A stretch of DNA of 64,000 nt from Palleronia rufa (GTDB taxonomy: Bacteria > Pseudomonadota > Alphaproteobacteria > Rhodobacterales > Rhodobacteraceae), in NCBI RefSeq assembly GCF_000743715.1, contig NZ_JQEY01000002.1, forward strand, positions 263,620 through 327,619, given 5' to 3'. The translations under genes were made by a program, and so were the position numbers. Position 1 is the first letter of the stretch, and the number at the start of each line of letters is the position of its first letter. The notes below the pieces were generated by a model, which was given only the letters and a program-made list of their open reading frames with translations, made no database searches and was not told the DNA's origin. This document shows, in pieces, positions 1-18,750 of this stretch.

Positions 1-3909
<3,909 letters not shown>

Positions 3910-3916
3910 TCTGAGC

Positions 3917-3948
3917 GGGGTGCGATTTTTCGACGAAAAATCGGCCCC
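3917..3948 (+). promoter_or_regulatory. rpoB-rpoC intercistronic hairpin
   Basis: Bases 3923-3943 form an inverted repeat: CGATTTTTCG, one base, then CGAAAAATCG. It is flanked by GGGG (3917-3920) and CCCC (3945-3948), which extend the stem after a small internal loop. No U-tract follows the outer stem, so it is not a classical terminator. It could be a processing or attenuation element that adjusts the rpoB:rpoC ratio; that role is inferred. Confidence 0.55.
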
Positions 3949-3985
3949 GTCCCCTCTGACGCACCCTTATGATTAAGGACGGAAT

Positions 3986-8230
<4,245 letters not shown>

Positions 8231-8255
8231 TCGTCGTGGAGCGCGTATGACATGG

Positions 8256-8285
8256 AAAAGGCCCTGCTTTGGCGGGGCCTTTTTT
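8256..8285 (+). terminator. Intrinsic terminator after rpoC
   Basis: AAAAGGCCC (8256-8264), a 10-nt loop, then GGGCC (8275-8279) running into six T residues (8280-8285). The A-run pairs with the T-run, so the hairpin is partly bidirectional. It is one of the clearest intrinsic terminators in the window and separates rpoBC from the rpsL transcription unit. Confidence 0.88.
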
Positions 8286-8302
8286 CCCGGCCCGGGCGGC
8301 TG

Positions 8303-8331
8303 TTGACACCCCCCGAGTCGGCCTCTATACG
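8303..8331 (+). promoter_or_regulatory. Probable sigma70-type promoter of the rpsL (str/S10) operon
   Basis: A perfect -35 hexamer TTGACA (8303-8308) is followed after 17 bp by TATACG (8326-8331), with CTATAC one base upstream as an alternative -10. It sits directly after the rpoC terminator and upstream of rpsL. Transcription would begin near 8338, giving a leader of about 220 nt. Confidence 0.75.
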
Positions 8332-8337
8332 GCCCCA

Positions 8338-8559
8338 ACCGTGCGACCGGGAGTCATCCCGGGCCGGCTAGCAAATTGATGGACGTGGTCAAGATCCAGG
8401 CCCACAAGCCTCGATCCTCTGCATACCCACCGCTTGGGCCGTACCGGCCCGATGCGGTGTTTGCGCTTTGCGGACGCGTGAGGCGCACGAGACGAGATGA
8501 ACCGGGGTGCGCGCGCCCCAAGAGATAGACATGTGTTGCAACACGGGGATTGAACCGGA
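8338..8559 (+). promoter_or_regulatory. Long structured 5' leader of rpsL
   Basis: A gene-free stretch of about 220 nt between the predicted start point and the rpsL ATG. Several small inverted repeats are visible: CCGGGA/TCCCGG at 8347-8362, GGGCCG/CGGCCC at 8436-8450, GGGGTGCG/CGCGCCCC at 8504-8519, and a 12-nt palindrome GTGTTGCAACAC at 8533-8544 just before the ribosome binding region. No open frame in it looks coding. Leaders of ribosomal protein operons often carry autoregulatory RNA, but I cannot match this one to a known class. Confidence 0.4.
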
Positions 8560-8931
8560 ATGCCAACGATCCAGCAGCTGATCCGCAAGCCGCGGCAGCC
8601 CAAAGTGAAACGCTCGAAGTCGCTGCACCTCGAAGGCTGCCCGCAAAAGCGCGGCGTCTGCACCCGCGTGTACACGACGACGCCGAAGAAGCCGAACTCC
8701 GCCATGCGGAAGGTCGCCAAGGTGCGCCTGACCAACGGCTACGAGGTCATCAGCTACATTCCGGGCGAGAGCCACAACCTGCAGGAGCACTCGGTCGTGC
8801 TGATCCGCGGCGGCCGGGTCAAGGACCTTCCGGGCGTTCGCTACCACATCCTGCGCGGCGTGCTCGACACGCAGGGCGTCAAGGACCGCAAGCAGCGCCG
8901 CTCCAAGTATGGCGCCAAGCGCCCGAAGTAA
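8560..8931 (+). CDS. rpsL: 30S ribosomal protein S12
   Basis: S12, 123 residues, the standard length. It lies at the decoding centre of the small subunit. [13 protein letters not shown] is the typical N-terminus. The two classic streptomycin-resistance regions, [11 protein letters not shown] and [13 protein letters not shown], carry the sensitive-type Lys residues; the latter also holds the Asp that is often methylthiolated. First gene of the str/S10 operon, 12 bp before rpsG. The GGGG about 14 bp before ATG is a weak ribosome binding site. Confidence 0.99.
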   Translation: MPTIQQLIRKPRQPKVKRSKSLHLEGCPQKRGVCTRVYTTTPKKPNSAMRKVAKVRLTNGYEVISYIPGESHNLQEHSVVLIRGGRVKDLPGVRYHILRGVLDTQGVKDRKQRRSKYGAKRPK

Positions 8932-9414
<483 letters not shown>

Positions 9415-9450
9415 TCCGACCGGCGGCACCAGACTTTACGAGGACGCATC

Positions 9451-11592
9451 ATGCCCCGCGACTATTCGCTCTCTCGCTACCGCAATTTCGGCATCATGGC
9501 CCATATCGATGCCGGCAAGACCACGTGCACCGAACGTATCCTGTTCTACACCGGCAAGTCCCACAAGATCGGCGAAGTCCATGACGGCGCCGCGACCATG
9601 GACTGGATGGAGCAGGAGCAGGAGCGGGGCATCACCATCACCTCGGCCGCGACGACGACGTTCTGGTTCCGGACCGAGGACGGCGAGAACCCCACGGGGA
9701 TCTACGGCGACACGCCGAAGGACGCGTCGTTCCGGTTCAACATCATCGACACGCCGGGCCACGTGGACTTCACCATCGAGGTCGAGCGGTCGCTCGCCGT
9801 GCTTGATGGTGCGGTTGCCGTGCTGGACGCCAATGCCGGGGTCGAGCCGCAGACCGAGACCGTGTGGCGGCAGGCCGACCGCTACAAGGTGCCGCGCATC
9901 GTGTTCGTCAACAAGATGGACAAGATCGGCGCGGATTTCTGGAACTGCGTGCGCATGATCAAGGACCGGACGGGCGCCACCCCCGCACCGATCCAGATGC
10001 CCATCGGTTCCGAGGACAACCTCGAAGGCATCATCGATCTGGTCGCCATGAAGGAGTGGGTCTGGAAGGGTGAGGATCTGGGCGCCTCCTGGGTCGTGCA
10101 GGACGTGCGCGACGAGTTGAAGGAGCAGGCCGAGGAGATGCGCCAGCAGCTCATCGAGATCGCCGTCGACATGGACGACGATGCGATGGAGCAATACCTG
10201 GAGGGCAAAGAGCCCGACCAGGCAACCCTGCGGTCCCTGATCCGCAAGGGCACCCTGTCGATGTCCTTTGTCCCGGTGCTGGCCGGATCCGCATTCAAGA
10301 ACAAGGGCGTGCAGCCCCTTCTGAACGCGGTCATCGACTATCTGCCGGGTCCGCTCGACGTGCCGGCTTACATGGGCTTCTCCCCCGACGACGAGACCGA
10401 GACCCGCAACATCGCCCGCCACGCGGACGACGATGAGCCGTTTTCCGGACTTGCGTTCAAGATCATGAACGACCCCTTCGTCGGCACCCTGACCTTTACC
10501 CGGATCTATTCCGGCAAGCTGGCCAAGGGCGATGCGGTGCTCAACACCACCAAGGGCCGGAAAGAGCGCATCGGCCGGATGATGATGATGCACTCGAACA
10601 ACCGCGAAGAGATCGAGAACGCCTATGCCGGCGACATCATCGCGCTGGCGGGCCTGAAGGACACCACCACCGGCGACACGCTGTCCGACAGCCAGAACCA
10701 GGTGGTGCTGGAAACGATGACTTTCCCCGATCCGGTCATCGAGATCGCGGTCGAGCCGAAGACCAAGGCCGATCAGGAAAAGATGTCCACTGGGCTTCAG
10801 CGCCTGGCGGCAGAGGATCCGTCCTTCCGCGTGGAAACCGACATCGAATCCGGCCAGACGATCATGAAAGGCATGGGCGAGCTTCACCTCGACATCCTGG
10901 TCGACCGCCTCAAGCGGGAGTTCAAGGTCGAGGCCAACATCGGCGCCCCTCAGGTGGCCTACCGTGAGACCATCGGCCATGAGGTCGAGCATACCTACAC
11001 CCACAAGAAGCAGTCGGGTGGATCGGGTCAGTTCGCCGAGGTGAAGCTGGTGATCTCCCCGACCGAGCCGGGTGAGGGCTATTCGTTCGAGAGCAAGATC
11101 GTCGGCGGATCGGTGCCCAAGGAATACATCCCGGGCGTCGAGAAGGGCATCCGGTCGGTCATGGACAGCGGCCCTCTCGCCGGGTTTCCGGTGATCGACT
11201 TCAAGGTGCAGTTGGTCGACGGCAAGTTCCACGACGTGGACTCGTCGGTCCTGGCGTTCGAGATCGCGGCCCGGATGGGCATGCGCGAGGGAATGCGCAA
11301 GGCCGGCGCCAAGCTTCTGGAGCCGATCATGCGCGTCGAGGTCGTGACGCCGGAGGAATACACCGGCAACGTCATCGGCGATCTCACGTCCCGGCGCGGC
11401 CAGGTGCAGGGCCAGGAGCCCCGCGGCAACGCCATCGTCATCGACGCCTTCGTGCCGCTGGCCAACATGTTCGGCTACATCAACAACCTGCGCTCAATGT
11501 CGAGCGGGCGTGCGCAGTTCACGATGCTGTTCGATCATTATGAGCCGGTTCCGCACAACATCTCGGAAGAGATCCAGGCGAAATACGCATAA
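9451..11592 (+). CDS. fusA: Translation elongation factor G
   Basis: EF-G, 713 residues, the GTPase that drives translocation and, with RRF, ribosome recycling. The P-loop AHIDAGKT is at residues 17-24; DTPGHVDFT and NKMDKIG are the G3 and G4 motifs. An alphaproteobacterial insert ([16 protein letters not shown]) precedes G3. Domains II-V follow in order, ending in the RGQVQG and [10 protein letters not shown] signatures of domains IV/V. GAGGA lies 7 bp before ATG. Member of the str operon. Confidence 0.99.
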   Translation: MPRDYSLSRYRNFGIMAHIDAGKTTCTERILFYTGKSHKIGEVHDGAATMDWMEQEQERGITITSAATTTFWFRTEDGENPTGIYGDTPKDASFRFNIIDTPGHVDFTIEVERSLAVLDGAVAVLDANAGVEPQTETVWRQADRYKVPRIVFVNKMDKIGADFWNCVRMIKDRTGATPAPIQMPIGSEDNLEGIIDLVAMKEWVWKGEDLGASWVVQDVRDELKEQAEEMRQQLIEIAVDMDDDAMEQYLEGKEPDQATLRSLIRKGTLSMSFVPVLAGSAFKNKGVQPLLNAVIDYLPGPLDVPAYMGFSPDDETETRNIARHADDDEPFSGLAFKIMNDPFVGTLTFTRIYSGKLAKGDAVLNTTKGRKERIGRMMMMHSNNREEIENAYAGDIIALAGLKDTTTGDTLSDSQNQVVLETMTFPDPVIEIAVEPKTKADQEKMSTGLQRLAAEDPSFRVETDIESGQTIMKGMGELHLDILVDRLKREFKVEANIGAPQVAYRETIGHEVEHTYTHKKQSGGSGQFAEVKLVISPTEPGEGYSFESKIVGGSVPKEYIPGVEKGIRSVMDSGPLAGFPVIDFKVQLVDGKFHDVDSSVLAFEIAARMGMREGMRKAGAKLLEPIMRVEVVTPEEYTGNVIGDLTSRRGQVQGQEPRGNAIVIDAFVPLANMFGYINNLRSMSSGRAQFTMLFDHYEPVPHNISEEIQAKYA

Positions 11593-11600
11593 GCGGCGCG

Positions 11601-11617
11601 CCCGGATCCGCTCCGGG
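11601..11617 (+). promoter_or_regulatory. Small hairpin between fusA and tuf
   Basis: CCCGGA (11601-11606), a 5-nt loop, then TCCGGG (11612-11617), nine bases after the fusA stop. No T-tract follows, so it is more likely an mRNA processing or stability element than a terminator. The remaining 76 bp up to tuf show only a strong AGGAGG ribosome binding site. Confidence 0.35.
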
Positions 11618-11693
11618 CCCCGATCACACCAGATCCGGCAGACCCTGCGGCAGCGCGCCGGGGCGCGCCATCAATGACAGACAGGAGGCCATC

Positions 11694-12869
<1,176 letters not shown>

Positions 12870-13067
12870 GGACCGGCGTCGCCGCCGGCGACCCGATCCC
12901 GGTGGCAGAGGGCGATCGGCCGCGAGGCCCGTCGCCCGACGCCCCACCCCGACCCGCCGCGCCCCCGCGCCCGGCAGATCGGGGACCCGAGCAAACAGGT
13001 CCGACGTGGGGGCGGGATCCGCCCGTCTCCACCTCTCGACCGCACACCCGTCAAGGGAACCTGACCA
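12870..13067 (+). promoter_or_regulatory. 198-bp tuf-rpsJ spacer, possible S10 leader
   Basis: GC-rich non-coding spacer. A small hairpin GTCGCC-GCC-GGCGAC lies just after the tuf stop, without a T-tract. I see no convincing -35/-10 pair and no terminator, so tuf and rpsJ may be co-transcribed. In E. coli the corresponding S10 leader is the site of L4 feedback; nothing here shows that this is conserved. Confidence 0.3.
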
Positions 13068-13388
13068 ATGGCCGCCAGCCAGAATATCCGTATCCGCCTG
13101 AAGGCGTTCGACTACCGGGTGCTCGACAGCTCCACCCAGGAGATCGTGTCGACCGCGAAGCGTACCGGTGCGTCCGTGCGCGGACCGATCCCGATGCCCA
13201 ACAAGATCGAGAAGTTCACCGTCCTGCGTGGGCCCCACGTGGACAAGAAGTCCCGCGACCAGTTCGAGATCCGCACCCACAAGCGGATGCTCGACATCGT
13301 GGACCCGACGCCCCAGACCGTGGACGCGCTGATGAAGCTCGACCTCGCGGCCGGCGTGGCCGTGGACATCAAGGTGATGGGAGGCTGA
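13068..13388 (+). CDS. rpsJ: 30S ribosomal protein S10
   Basis: S10 (NusE), 106 residues. It is a small-subunit head protein and also part of the antitermination complex with Nus[24 protein letters not shown] and [16 protein letters not shown] are hallmark motifs. The start ATG is preceded by CAAGGGAA. rplC begins one base after the stop codon, so translational coupling is likely. First gene of the S10 group. Confidence 0.99.
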   Translation: MAASQNIRIRLKAFDYRVLDSSTQEIVSTAKRTGASVRGPIPMPNKIEKFTVLRGPHVDKKSRDQFEIRTHKRMLDIVDPTPQTVDALMKLDLAAGVAVDIKVMGG

Positions 13389-13389
13389 C

Positions 13390-14268
13390 ATGCTGCGTTC
13401 AGGTGTGATCGCCAAGAAGATCGGCATGACCCGGATCTTCCAGGACGACGGCCGGCAAGTGCCCGTCACCGTCCTGCAACTCGACAAGCTGCAGGTCGTC
13501 GCCCAGCGCACGGCAGAGCAACATGGCTATACCGCCGTGCAACTGGGTGCCGGCAACGCCAAGCCCAAGAACGTGTCCAAGGCGATGCGCGGTCACTTCG
13601 CCATCGCCAAGGTCGAGCCGAAGCGCCGCATCGCGGAATTCCGGGTCGCCCCGGAGAACCTGATCGACGTGGGTGAGGAAATCACCGCGAACCACTATTT
13701 CGCAGGTCAATTCGTGGACGTGTCCGGCACCTCGATCGGCAAGGGCTTTGCCGGCGCGATGAAGCGGCACAATTTCGCGGGTCTGCGTGCCTCCCACGGC
13801 GTGTCGATCAGCCACCGTTCGCATGGCTCCACCGGCCAGTGCCAGGATCCCGGCAAGGTCTTCAAGGGCAAGAAGATGGCCGGTCACATGGGCGCTGCCC
13901 GGGTGACCACGCAGAACCTGCAGGTCGTCAAGACCGATGCCGACCGGGGCCTGATCATGGTCAAGGGCGCGGTCCCCGGATCCAAGGGCGGCTGGGTCAC
14001 GATCAAGGATGCGGTCAAGAAGCCGGCGCCAGAGGGTCTGATCTATCCCGCCGCGTTGAAGTCCGCGGCCGAGGAAGCGGAGCGCGCCGCGCAGGCCGCC
14101 GCCGAGGACGCCGCCGCCGCGGAGGCCGCGGAGCAGGAGCGCCTGGCCGCCGAGCAGGCCGCCCAGGAGGCCGAGGCCCTGAAGGCCGCCAAGGAAGAGA
14201 TCGCTTCCGAGGGGGCTGAGACGGATAATTCCGATGCCGCGCCCGAGAAGAAGGAAGGTGACGAATGA
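13390..14268 (+). CDS. rplC: 50S ribosomal protein L3 with long acidic C-terminal tail
   Basis: L3, 292 residues against roughly 210 in E. coli. The core, about residues 1-215, carries the family motifs [13 protein letters not shown] and GKKMAGHMG near the peptidyl transferase centre. The remainder, about 75 residues, is an Ala/Glu-rich, probably helical and solvent-exposed tail. Such tails are known on L3 of Rhodobacterales; their role is unclear. The gene begins one base after rpsJ and overlaps rplD by 4 bp (ATGA). A GGGAGG ribosome binding site lies inside the rpsJ 3' end. Confidence 0.98.
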   Translation: MLRSGVIAKKIGMTRIFQDDGRQVPVTVLQLDKLQVVAQRTAEQHGYTAVQLGAGNAKPKNVSKAMRGHFAIAKVEPKRRIAEFRVAPENLIDVGEEITANHYFAGQFVDVSGTSIGKGFAGAMKRHNFAGLRASHGVSISHRSHGSTGQCQDPGKVFKGKKMAGHMGAARVTTQNLQVVKTDADRGLIMVKGAVPGSKGGWVTIKDAVKKPAPEGLIYPAALKSAAEEAERAAQAAAEDAAAAEAAEQERLAAEQAAQEAEALKAAKEEIASEGAETDNSDAAPEKKEGDE

Positions 14269-14885
14269 AAACCGATGTCCTGACGCTCGACGGCGGCAAA
14301 AACGGGTCCGTGGATCTGAACGAAGAGATCTTCGGCCTGGAGCCGCGCGTCGACATCCTGCACCGCGTCGTCCGCTGGCAGCGCAACAACGCCCAGCAGG
14401 GAACGCATAAGGTCAAGACCCGCTCTGAGGTCAGCTATTCGACCAAGAAGATCTATCGCCAGAAAGGCACCGGCGGCGCCCGCCACGGCGCCCGCTCTGC
14501 GCCGATCTTTCGCGGCGGCGGCATCTACAAGGGTCCGGTTCCGCGCAGCCACGGCCATGAGCTGACCAAGAAGTTCCGCAAGCTGGGCCTGCGCCACGCG
14601 CTGTCGGCCAAGGCCAAGGAAGGCAATCTGGTCATCCTGGAGGCTGCCGAACTGGCGGAAGCCAAGACCAAGATGCTGTCGTCCAAGCTCCGCGAGCTGG
14701 GCTGGAGGCGCACGCTGGTGATCGACGGGGCCGAGGTGAACGACAACTTCGCCCGCGCCGCGCGCAATATCGAGGGCATCGACGTGCTGCCGTCCATGGG
14801 TGCTAACGTCTACGACATCCTGCGCCGTGACACGCTCGTGATCACCAAGGCCGGGATCGAAGCTCTGGAGGCTCGACTGAAATGA
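14265..14885 (+). CDS. rplD: 50S ribosomal protein L4
   Basis: L4, 206 residues, normal length. It lines the constriction of the peptide exit tunnel; the tunnel loop [20 protein letters not shown] is present. In E. coli L4 is also the feedback repressor of the S10 operon. It overlaps rplC by 4 bp at the start and rplW by 4 bp at the end, which suggests tight translational coupling. Confidence 0.99.
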   Translation: MKTDVLTLDGGKNGSVDLNEEIFGLEPRVDILHRVVRWQRNNAQQGTHKVKTRSEVSYSTKKIYRQKGTGGARHGARSAPIFRGGGIYKGPVPRSHGHELTKKFRKLGLRHALSAKAKEGNLVILEAAELAEAKTKMLSSKLRELGWRRTLVIDGAEVNDNFARAARNIEGIDVLPSMGANVYDILRRDTLVITKAGIEALEARLK

Positions 14886-15178
14886 GCGCGAAGACCGAAC
14901 ATTACGACGTGATCCGCAAGCCGATCATCACCGAGAAGGCGACAATGGCGTCCGAGAACGGCGCCGTCGTATTCGAAGTGGCCAAGGACGCGACAAAGCC
15001 CGCCATCAGGGAGGCCGTCGAAGCGCTCTTCGGGGTCAAGGTGAAGGCGGTGAACACCTCCATCACCAAGGGCAAGGTCAAGCGGTTCCGGGGCATCATG
15101 GGCCGGCGCAGATCGGTCAAGAAGGCCTACGTGACCCTCGAAGAGGGCAACACGATTGACGTCACGACGGGTCTGTAA
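14882..15178 (+). CDS. rplW: 50S ribosomal protein L23
   Basis: L23, 98 residues. It sits at the exit of the nascent-chain tunnel and is a docking site for trigger factor and [17 protein letters not shown] is the typical N-terminus and [13 protein letters not shown] the typical C-terminal strand. It overlaps the end of rplD by 4 bp and is followed by a 124-bp spacer with a strong hairpin before rplB. Confidence 0.99.
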   Translation: MSAKTEHYDVIRKPIITEKATMASENGAVVFEVAKDATKPAIREAVEALFGVKVKAVNTSITKGKVKRFRGIMGRRRSVKKAYVTLEEGNTIDVTTGL

Positions 15179-15193
15179 TAGCTGACCCGTTCT

Positions 15194-15219
15194 GCGGCCC
15201 CGGACCACTTTGGGGCCGC
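15194..15219 (+). promoter_or_regulatory. Hairpin in the rplW-rplB spacer
   Basis: A perfect 8-bp stem, GCGGCCCC (15194-15201) with GGGGCCGC (15212-15219), around a 10-nt loop. No T-tract follows, so full termination is unlikely. This is the longest spacer (124 bp) inside the otherwise tight rpsJ-rplP block. A processing or partial attenuation role is possible. Confidence 0.4.
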
Positions 15220-15302
15220 GTATCTCACTGATCCGGGACCTACGGGGCCCTTAAATTGCGGCGGGACCGACCCGTCGCCACAATCAACGGAAGACAGAAA
15301 GC

Positions 15303-16145
15303 ATGGCACTCAAGTCGTATAAGCCGACGACGCCGGGCCAGCGCGGGCTGGTGCTGATCGACCGTTCGGAGCTGTGGAAAGGCCGTCCAGTCAAGGCCCT
15401 CACCGAGGGTCTGAGCCAGCACGGGGGCCGGAACAACACCGGACGAATCACGATGCGCCGCCGCGGCGGCGGGGCGAAGCGTCTCTATCGTATCGTGGAC
15501 TTCAAGCGCACCAAACATGATGTCGAAGCCGTCGTGGTTCGGATCGAATACGACCCGAACCGTACGGCTTTCATTGCGCTGATCCAGTATGCGGATGGCG
15601 AGCAGCGCTATATCCTGGCGCCGCAAAGGCTGACAGTCGGCGACAAGATCGTTTCCGGCGCGAGGGTCGACGTAAAGCCCGGCAACGCGATGCCGTTCTC
15701 GGGGATGCCGATCGGCACGATCGTCCACAACATCGAGCTGAAGCCCGGCAAGGGCGGCCAGATCGCGCGGGCCGCGGGCACCTACGCCCAGTTCGTCGGA
15801 CGCGACGGCGGCTACGCCCAGATCCGTCTGTCGAGCGGAGAGCTTCGGCTGGTCCGGCAGGAATGCATGGCGACGGTCGGCGCGGTGTCGAATCCCGACA
15901 ACTCGAACCAGAACATCGGCAAGGCGGGCCGCAACCGGCACAATGGCATCCGCCCGTCGGTCCGCGGCGTGGTCATGAACCCGGTCGATCACCCCCACGG
16001 CGGTGGCGAAGGCCGGACCAGCGGTGGCCGCCACCCGGTGACGCCCTGGGGCAAGCCCACCAAGGGCGCCCGCACCCGCAACACCAACAAGGCGTCGCAG
16101 AAGCTCATCGTGCGCTCGCGTCACGCCCGCAAGAAAGGCCGGTAA
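15303..16145 (+). CDS. rplB: 50S ribosomal protein L2
   Basis: L2, 280 residues, needed for subunit association and peptidyl transferase assembly. [17 protein letters not shown] is a typical alphaproteobacterial N-terminus. The conserved C-terminal segment [18 protein letters not shown] contains the functionally critical His. GGAAGACAGAAAGC precedes the ATG. rpsS starts 3 bp after the stop. Confidence 0.99.
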   Translation: MALKSYKPTTPGQRGLVLIDRSELWKGRPVKALTEGLSQHGGRNNTGRITMRRRGGGAKRLYRIVDFKRTKHDVEAVVVRIEYDPNRTAFIALIQYADGEQRYILAPQRLTVGDKIVSGARVDVKPGNAMPFSGMPIGTIVHNIELKPGKGGQIARAAGTYAQFVGRDGGYAQIRLSSGELRLVRQECMATVGAVSNPDNSNQNIGKAGRNRHNGIRPSVRGVVMNPVDHPHGGGEGRTSGGRHPVTPWGKPTKGARTRNTNKASQKLIVRSRHARKKGR

Positions 16146-16148
16146 GAC

Positions 16149-16427
16149 ATGTCACGTTCCGTCTGGAAAGGGCCTTTCGTGGACGCCTACGTCCTCAAGA
16201 AGGCCGAGAAGTCCCGCGAGTCGGGCCGCAACGAGGTCATCAAGATCTGGTCGCGCCGTTCCACCATCCTGCCGCAGTTCGTTGGCCTCACCTTTGGGGT
16301 CTACAACGGGAAGAAGCACATCCCGGTGAACGTGTCCGAAGAGATGATCGGCCAGAAGTTCGGCGAATACTCTCCGACGCGGACCTATTACGGTCATGCG
16401 GCCGACAAGAAAGCCAAGAGGAAGTAA
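16149..16427 (+). CDS. rpsS: 30S ribosomal protein S19
   Basis: S19, 92 residues, a head protein of the small subunit that contacts S13 and t[26 protein letters not shown] and the C-terminal [12 protein letters not shown] motifs match the family well. The spacers to its neighbours are only 3 bp on each side, so it is certainly cotranscribed. Confidence 0.99.
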   Translation: MSRSVWKGPFVDAYVLKKAEKSRESGRNEVIKIWSRRSTILPQFVGLTFGVYNGKKHIPVNVSEEMIGQKFGEYSPTRTYYGHAADKKAKRK

Positions 16428-16430
16428 GCC

Positions 16431-16811
16431 ATGGGCAAGGACAACAATCCCCGCCGCGTGGCCGAAAACGAGGCGATGGCGAAGACGCGGATGCTCCGCA
16501 CCTCTCCGCAGAAGCTGAACCTCGTGGCCGGTCTGATCCGCGGCAAGAAGGTCGATCGTGCGCTGCAGGATCTGACCTTCTCCAAGAAACGTATCGCCGC
16601 CGACGTGAAGAAGTGCCTTCAGTCGGCCATCGCGAATGCCGAGAACAACCACAACCTCGACGTGGACGAGTTGGTCGTCGCCGAGGCCTATGTCGGCAAG
16701 AACCTGACGCTCAAGCGGGGCCGTCCGCGGGCGCGCGGCCGGTTCGGGCGCATCGTAAAGCCGTTCTCGGAAATCACCATCAAGGTCCGCCAGGTCGAGG
16801 AGCAAGTCTGA
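16431..16811 (+). CDS. rplV: 50S ribosomal protein L22
   Basis: L22, 126 residues. Its beta-hairpin reaches into the exit tunnel. The motifs [20 protein letters not shown] and [12 protein letters not shown] (the hairpin tip where macrolide-resistance changes occur) are present. Its stop codon shares one base with the rpsC start (TGATG). Confidence 0.99.
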   Translation: MGKDNNPRRVAENEAMAKTRMLRTSPQKLNLVAGLIRGKKVDRALQDLTFSKKRIAADVKKCLQSAIANAENNHNLDVDELVVAEAYVGKNLTLKRGRPRARGRFGRIVKPFSEITIKVRQVEEQV

Positions 16812-17512
16812 TGGGTAACAAAGTCAACCCGATCGGCATGCGGCTCCAGGTCAACCGGACCTGGGACAGCCGCTGGTACGCCGACACCAAGGATTACGGT
16901 GATCTTCTTTTGGAGGACATCCGGATCCGCGAATTCATCAAGGAAGAGTGCAAGGCCGCGGGGATCTCCCGCGTCATCATCGAGCGTCCGCACCGCAAGT
17001 GCCGCGTGACCATCCACACGGCCCGTCCCGGCGTCATCATCGGCAAGAAGGGCGCGGATATCGAGACGCTGCGCAAGAAGCTCGCCTCGATGACCGACAG
17101 CGAACTGCATCTTAACGTCGTCGAGGTCCGCAAGCCGGAGCTCGACGCCGTTCTAGTGGGCGAAAGCATCGCCCAGCAGCTTGAACGCCGGGTGTCCTTC
17201 CGCCGCGCCATGAAGCGGTCGGTCCAGAACGCCATGCGCATGGGCGCGCTCGGCATCCGGGTGAACCTTGCGGGTCGTCTCGGCGGCGCCGAGATCGCGC
17301 GGACCGAGTGGTACCGCGAGGGCCGGGTGCCGCTGCACACGCTGCGCGCGGACATCGACCACGCCACGGTTGAGGCCAAGACGGCCTACGGCATCATCGG
17401 GATCAAGGTCTGGATCTTCAAGGGCGAGATCCTCGAGCACGATCCGCAGGCCCGCGACCGCCGCGCCCAGGAACTTCAAGACGGTCCCGCCCCGCGCGGC
17501 GGCCGGCGTTAA
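16811..17512 (+). CDS. rpsC: 30S ribosomal protein S3
   Basis: S3, 233 residues. It lines the mRNA entry channel with helicase-like activity. It begins [12 protein letters not shown] and has the KH domain [14 protein letters not shown]. The frame stays open far upstream (to about 15863) over rplB-rpsS-rplV, but the ATG at 16811, overlapping the rplV stop, gives the standard family start. The C-terminal tail is short and basic. rplP starts 13 bp later. Confidence 0.99.
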   Translation: MGNKVNPIGMRLQVNRTWDSRWYADTKDYGDLLLEDIRIREFIKEECKAAGISRVIIERPHRKCRVTIHTARPGVIIGKKGADIETLRKKLASMTDSELHLNVVEVRKPELDAVLVGESIAQQLERRVSFRRAMKRSVQNAMRMGALGIRVNLAGRLGGAEIARTEWYREGRVPLHTLRADIDHATVEAKTAYGIIGIKVWIFKGEILEHDPQARDRRAQELQDGPAPRGGRR

Positions 17513-17525
17513 GGAGAGCTGAGAC

Positions 17526-17939
17526 ATGCTGCAACCGAAGCGCACCAAATTCCGCAAGATGCACAAGGGCCGCATCCACGGCGAGGCGAAAGGCGGGTCC
17601 GACCTGAACTTCGGCTCCTGGGGGCTCAAGGCGATTGAGCCCGAGCGCATCACCGCCCGCCAGATCGAGGCGGCACGCCGCGCCATGACGCGCCAGATGA
17701 AGCGTCAGGGCCGGGTCTGGATCAGGATCTTTCCCGACGTGCCCGTGACTGCCAAGCCGATCGAGGTGCGCATGGGCAAGGGCAAGGGTTCTGTCGATCG
17801 CTGGACCGCCAAGGTCAAGCCCGGCCGGGTGATGTTCGAACTCGACGGGGTGACCGATGCGGTGGCGCGTGAGGCGCTGCGCCTTGCCGCGATGAAGCTG
17901 CCGATCAAGACGCGCGTCGTCGCCCGGGAAGACTGGTAG
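17526..17939 (+). CDS. rplP: 50S ribosomal protein L16
   Basis: L16, 137 residues. It binds near the A site and is one of the last proteins to assemble. It starts [16 protein letters not shown] and contains [12 protein letters not shown]. Arg82 in this motif corresponds to E. coli Arg81, which the oxygenase YcfD hydroxylates. GGAGAG precedes the ATG. It is the last ribosomal gene here: a hairpin terminator and a non-ribosomal gene follow, whereas in most bacteria rpmC and rpsQ come next. Confidence 0.99.
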   Translation: MLQPKRTKFRKMHKGRIHGEAKGGSDLNFGSWGLKAIEPERITARQIEAARRAMTRQMKRQGRVWIRIFPDVPVTAKPIEVRMGKGKGSVDRWTAKVKPGRVMFELDGVTDAVAREALRLAAMKLPIKTRVVAREDW

Positions 17940-17981
17940 ATCGCTGCCCGTGCGGCGAAACCCCTCTTGACTGATCGCATG

Positions 17982-18008
17982 AGGGCAGGGGGAAACCTCT
18001 GCCCTTTG
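17982..18008 (+). terminator. Likely terminator after rplP
   Basis: AGGGCAGGGG (17982-17991), a short loop, then CCTCTGCCCT (17996-18005), a 10-bp stem with one G-T pair, followed by only TT before GC. The T-tract is short, so termination strength is uncertain. The position, about 40 bp after rplP and before an unrelated gene, fits the end of the S10 operon. Confidence 0.55.
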
Positions 18009-18105
18009 CGCATGTCGCCGCGCTTCTATCGGGGCGTATGAGTTTTCTGCGAGAATTCCGCACGGTGCATCCGTGCTGCTTGTCGCAATGGCATAGGGCC
18101 CGGTC

Positions 18106-18720
18106 ATGGCAGTGACATCCCTCTTCGTGACCCGCCTCTATCGGGGCCATCTTTCCGACCACGGGCAACTGGACGCGCAAGAGCTGGAACGTTCCTGTAT
18201 CGCCATCGCGGAGGATGACGCGGCTGGCCAGGACTGGTGTGAGGCGAACGGCTATCCGGGCTACACCAGCTATGCGTCCCTGAGCGACCTGCCGTGGCGG
18301 TTCCCGATCTTCGCCGATCTGGTGAAGATCCTGGATGCCCATGTCACAGCCTTCGCCGCCGAACTTGCGTTCGATCTTGGGGACGGGCGGCTGGAACTGG
18401 AGGATCTGTGGATCAACATCTTGCCGGAAGGCGGCAGCCATTCCGGCCATCTGCATCCGCATTCCGTCATTTCCGGCACCACCTATGTCGCGATGCCCGA
18501 AGGCGCGTCGGCGATCCGGTTCGAGGATCCGCGCCACCCGATGATGATGGCGGCGCCGCCCCGCAAGCCCGACGCGCCCGCGGATCTCAAGCCCTTCGTC
18601 TATATCGCGCCCGCCGTGGGCGAGGTGCTTCTGTGGGAGAGTTTCGTGCGCCATGAGGTTCCGCTAAACATGTCCGAGGATGAGCGGATCAGCGTCAGTT
18701 TCAACTACAAGTGGGTCTGA
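18106..18720 (+). CDS. 2OG-Fe(II) oxygenase-like protein (TIGR02466 type)
   Basis: 204 residues. It resembles the TIGR02466/2OG-FeII_Oxy_5 group of putative 2-oxoglutarate- and iron-dependent oxygenases. The visible signature is HLHPHSVISGTTYV, with His115 and His117 as candidate iron ligands, then a distal His183 (RHEVP) and Arg194 (ERISVSFN), which could bind the 2OG carboxylate. No signal peptide, so cytosolic. It is separated from rplP by 166 bp containing a hairpin, and converges on the RNase T2 gene. The substrate is unknown. Its place beside rplP raises the idea of a ribosomal protein hydroxylase, but this is inference from position only. The start at 18106 gives MAVTSLFVTRLYRG; a GTG/ATG further upstream is not needed. 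Confidence 0.8.
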   Translation: MAVTSLFVTRLYRGHLSDHGQLDAQELERSCIAIAEDDAAGQDWCEANGYPGYTSYASLSDLPWRFPIFADLVKILDAHVTAFAAELAFDLGDGRLELEDLWINILPEGGSHSGHLHPHSVISGTTYVAMPEGASAIRFEDPRHPMMMAAPPRKPDAPADLKPFVYIAPAVGEVLLWESFVRHEVPLNMSEDERISVSFNYKWV

Positions 18721-18750
18721 TCGCGATCGGACCGCGCCCCAACGGGCGGC

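Noticed and set aside
15863-17512. A long plus-strand frame running from rplB into rpsC
   Set aside because: Only the last 234 codons are the real rpsC; the upstream part lies out of frame over rplB, rpsS and rplV.
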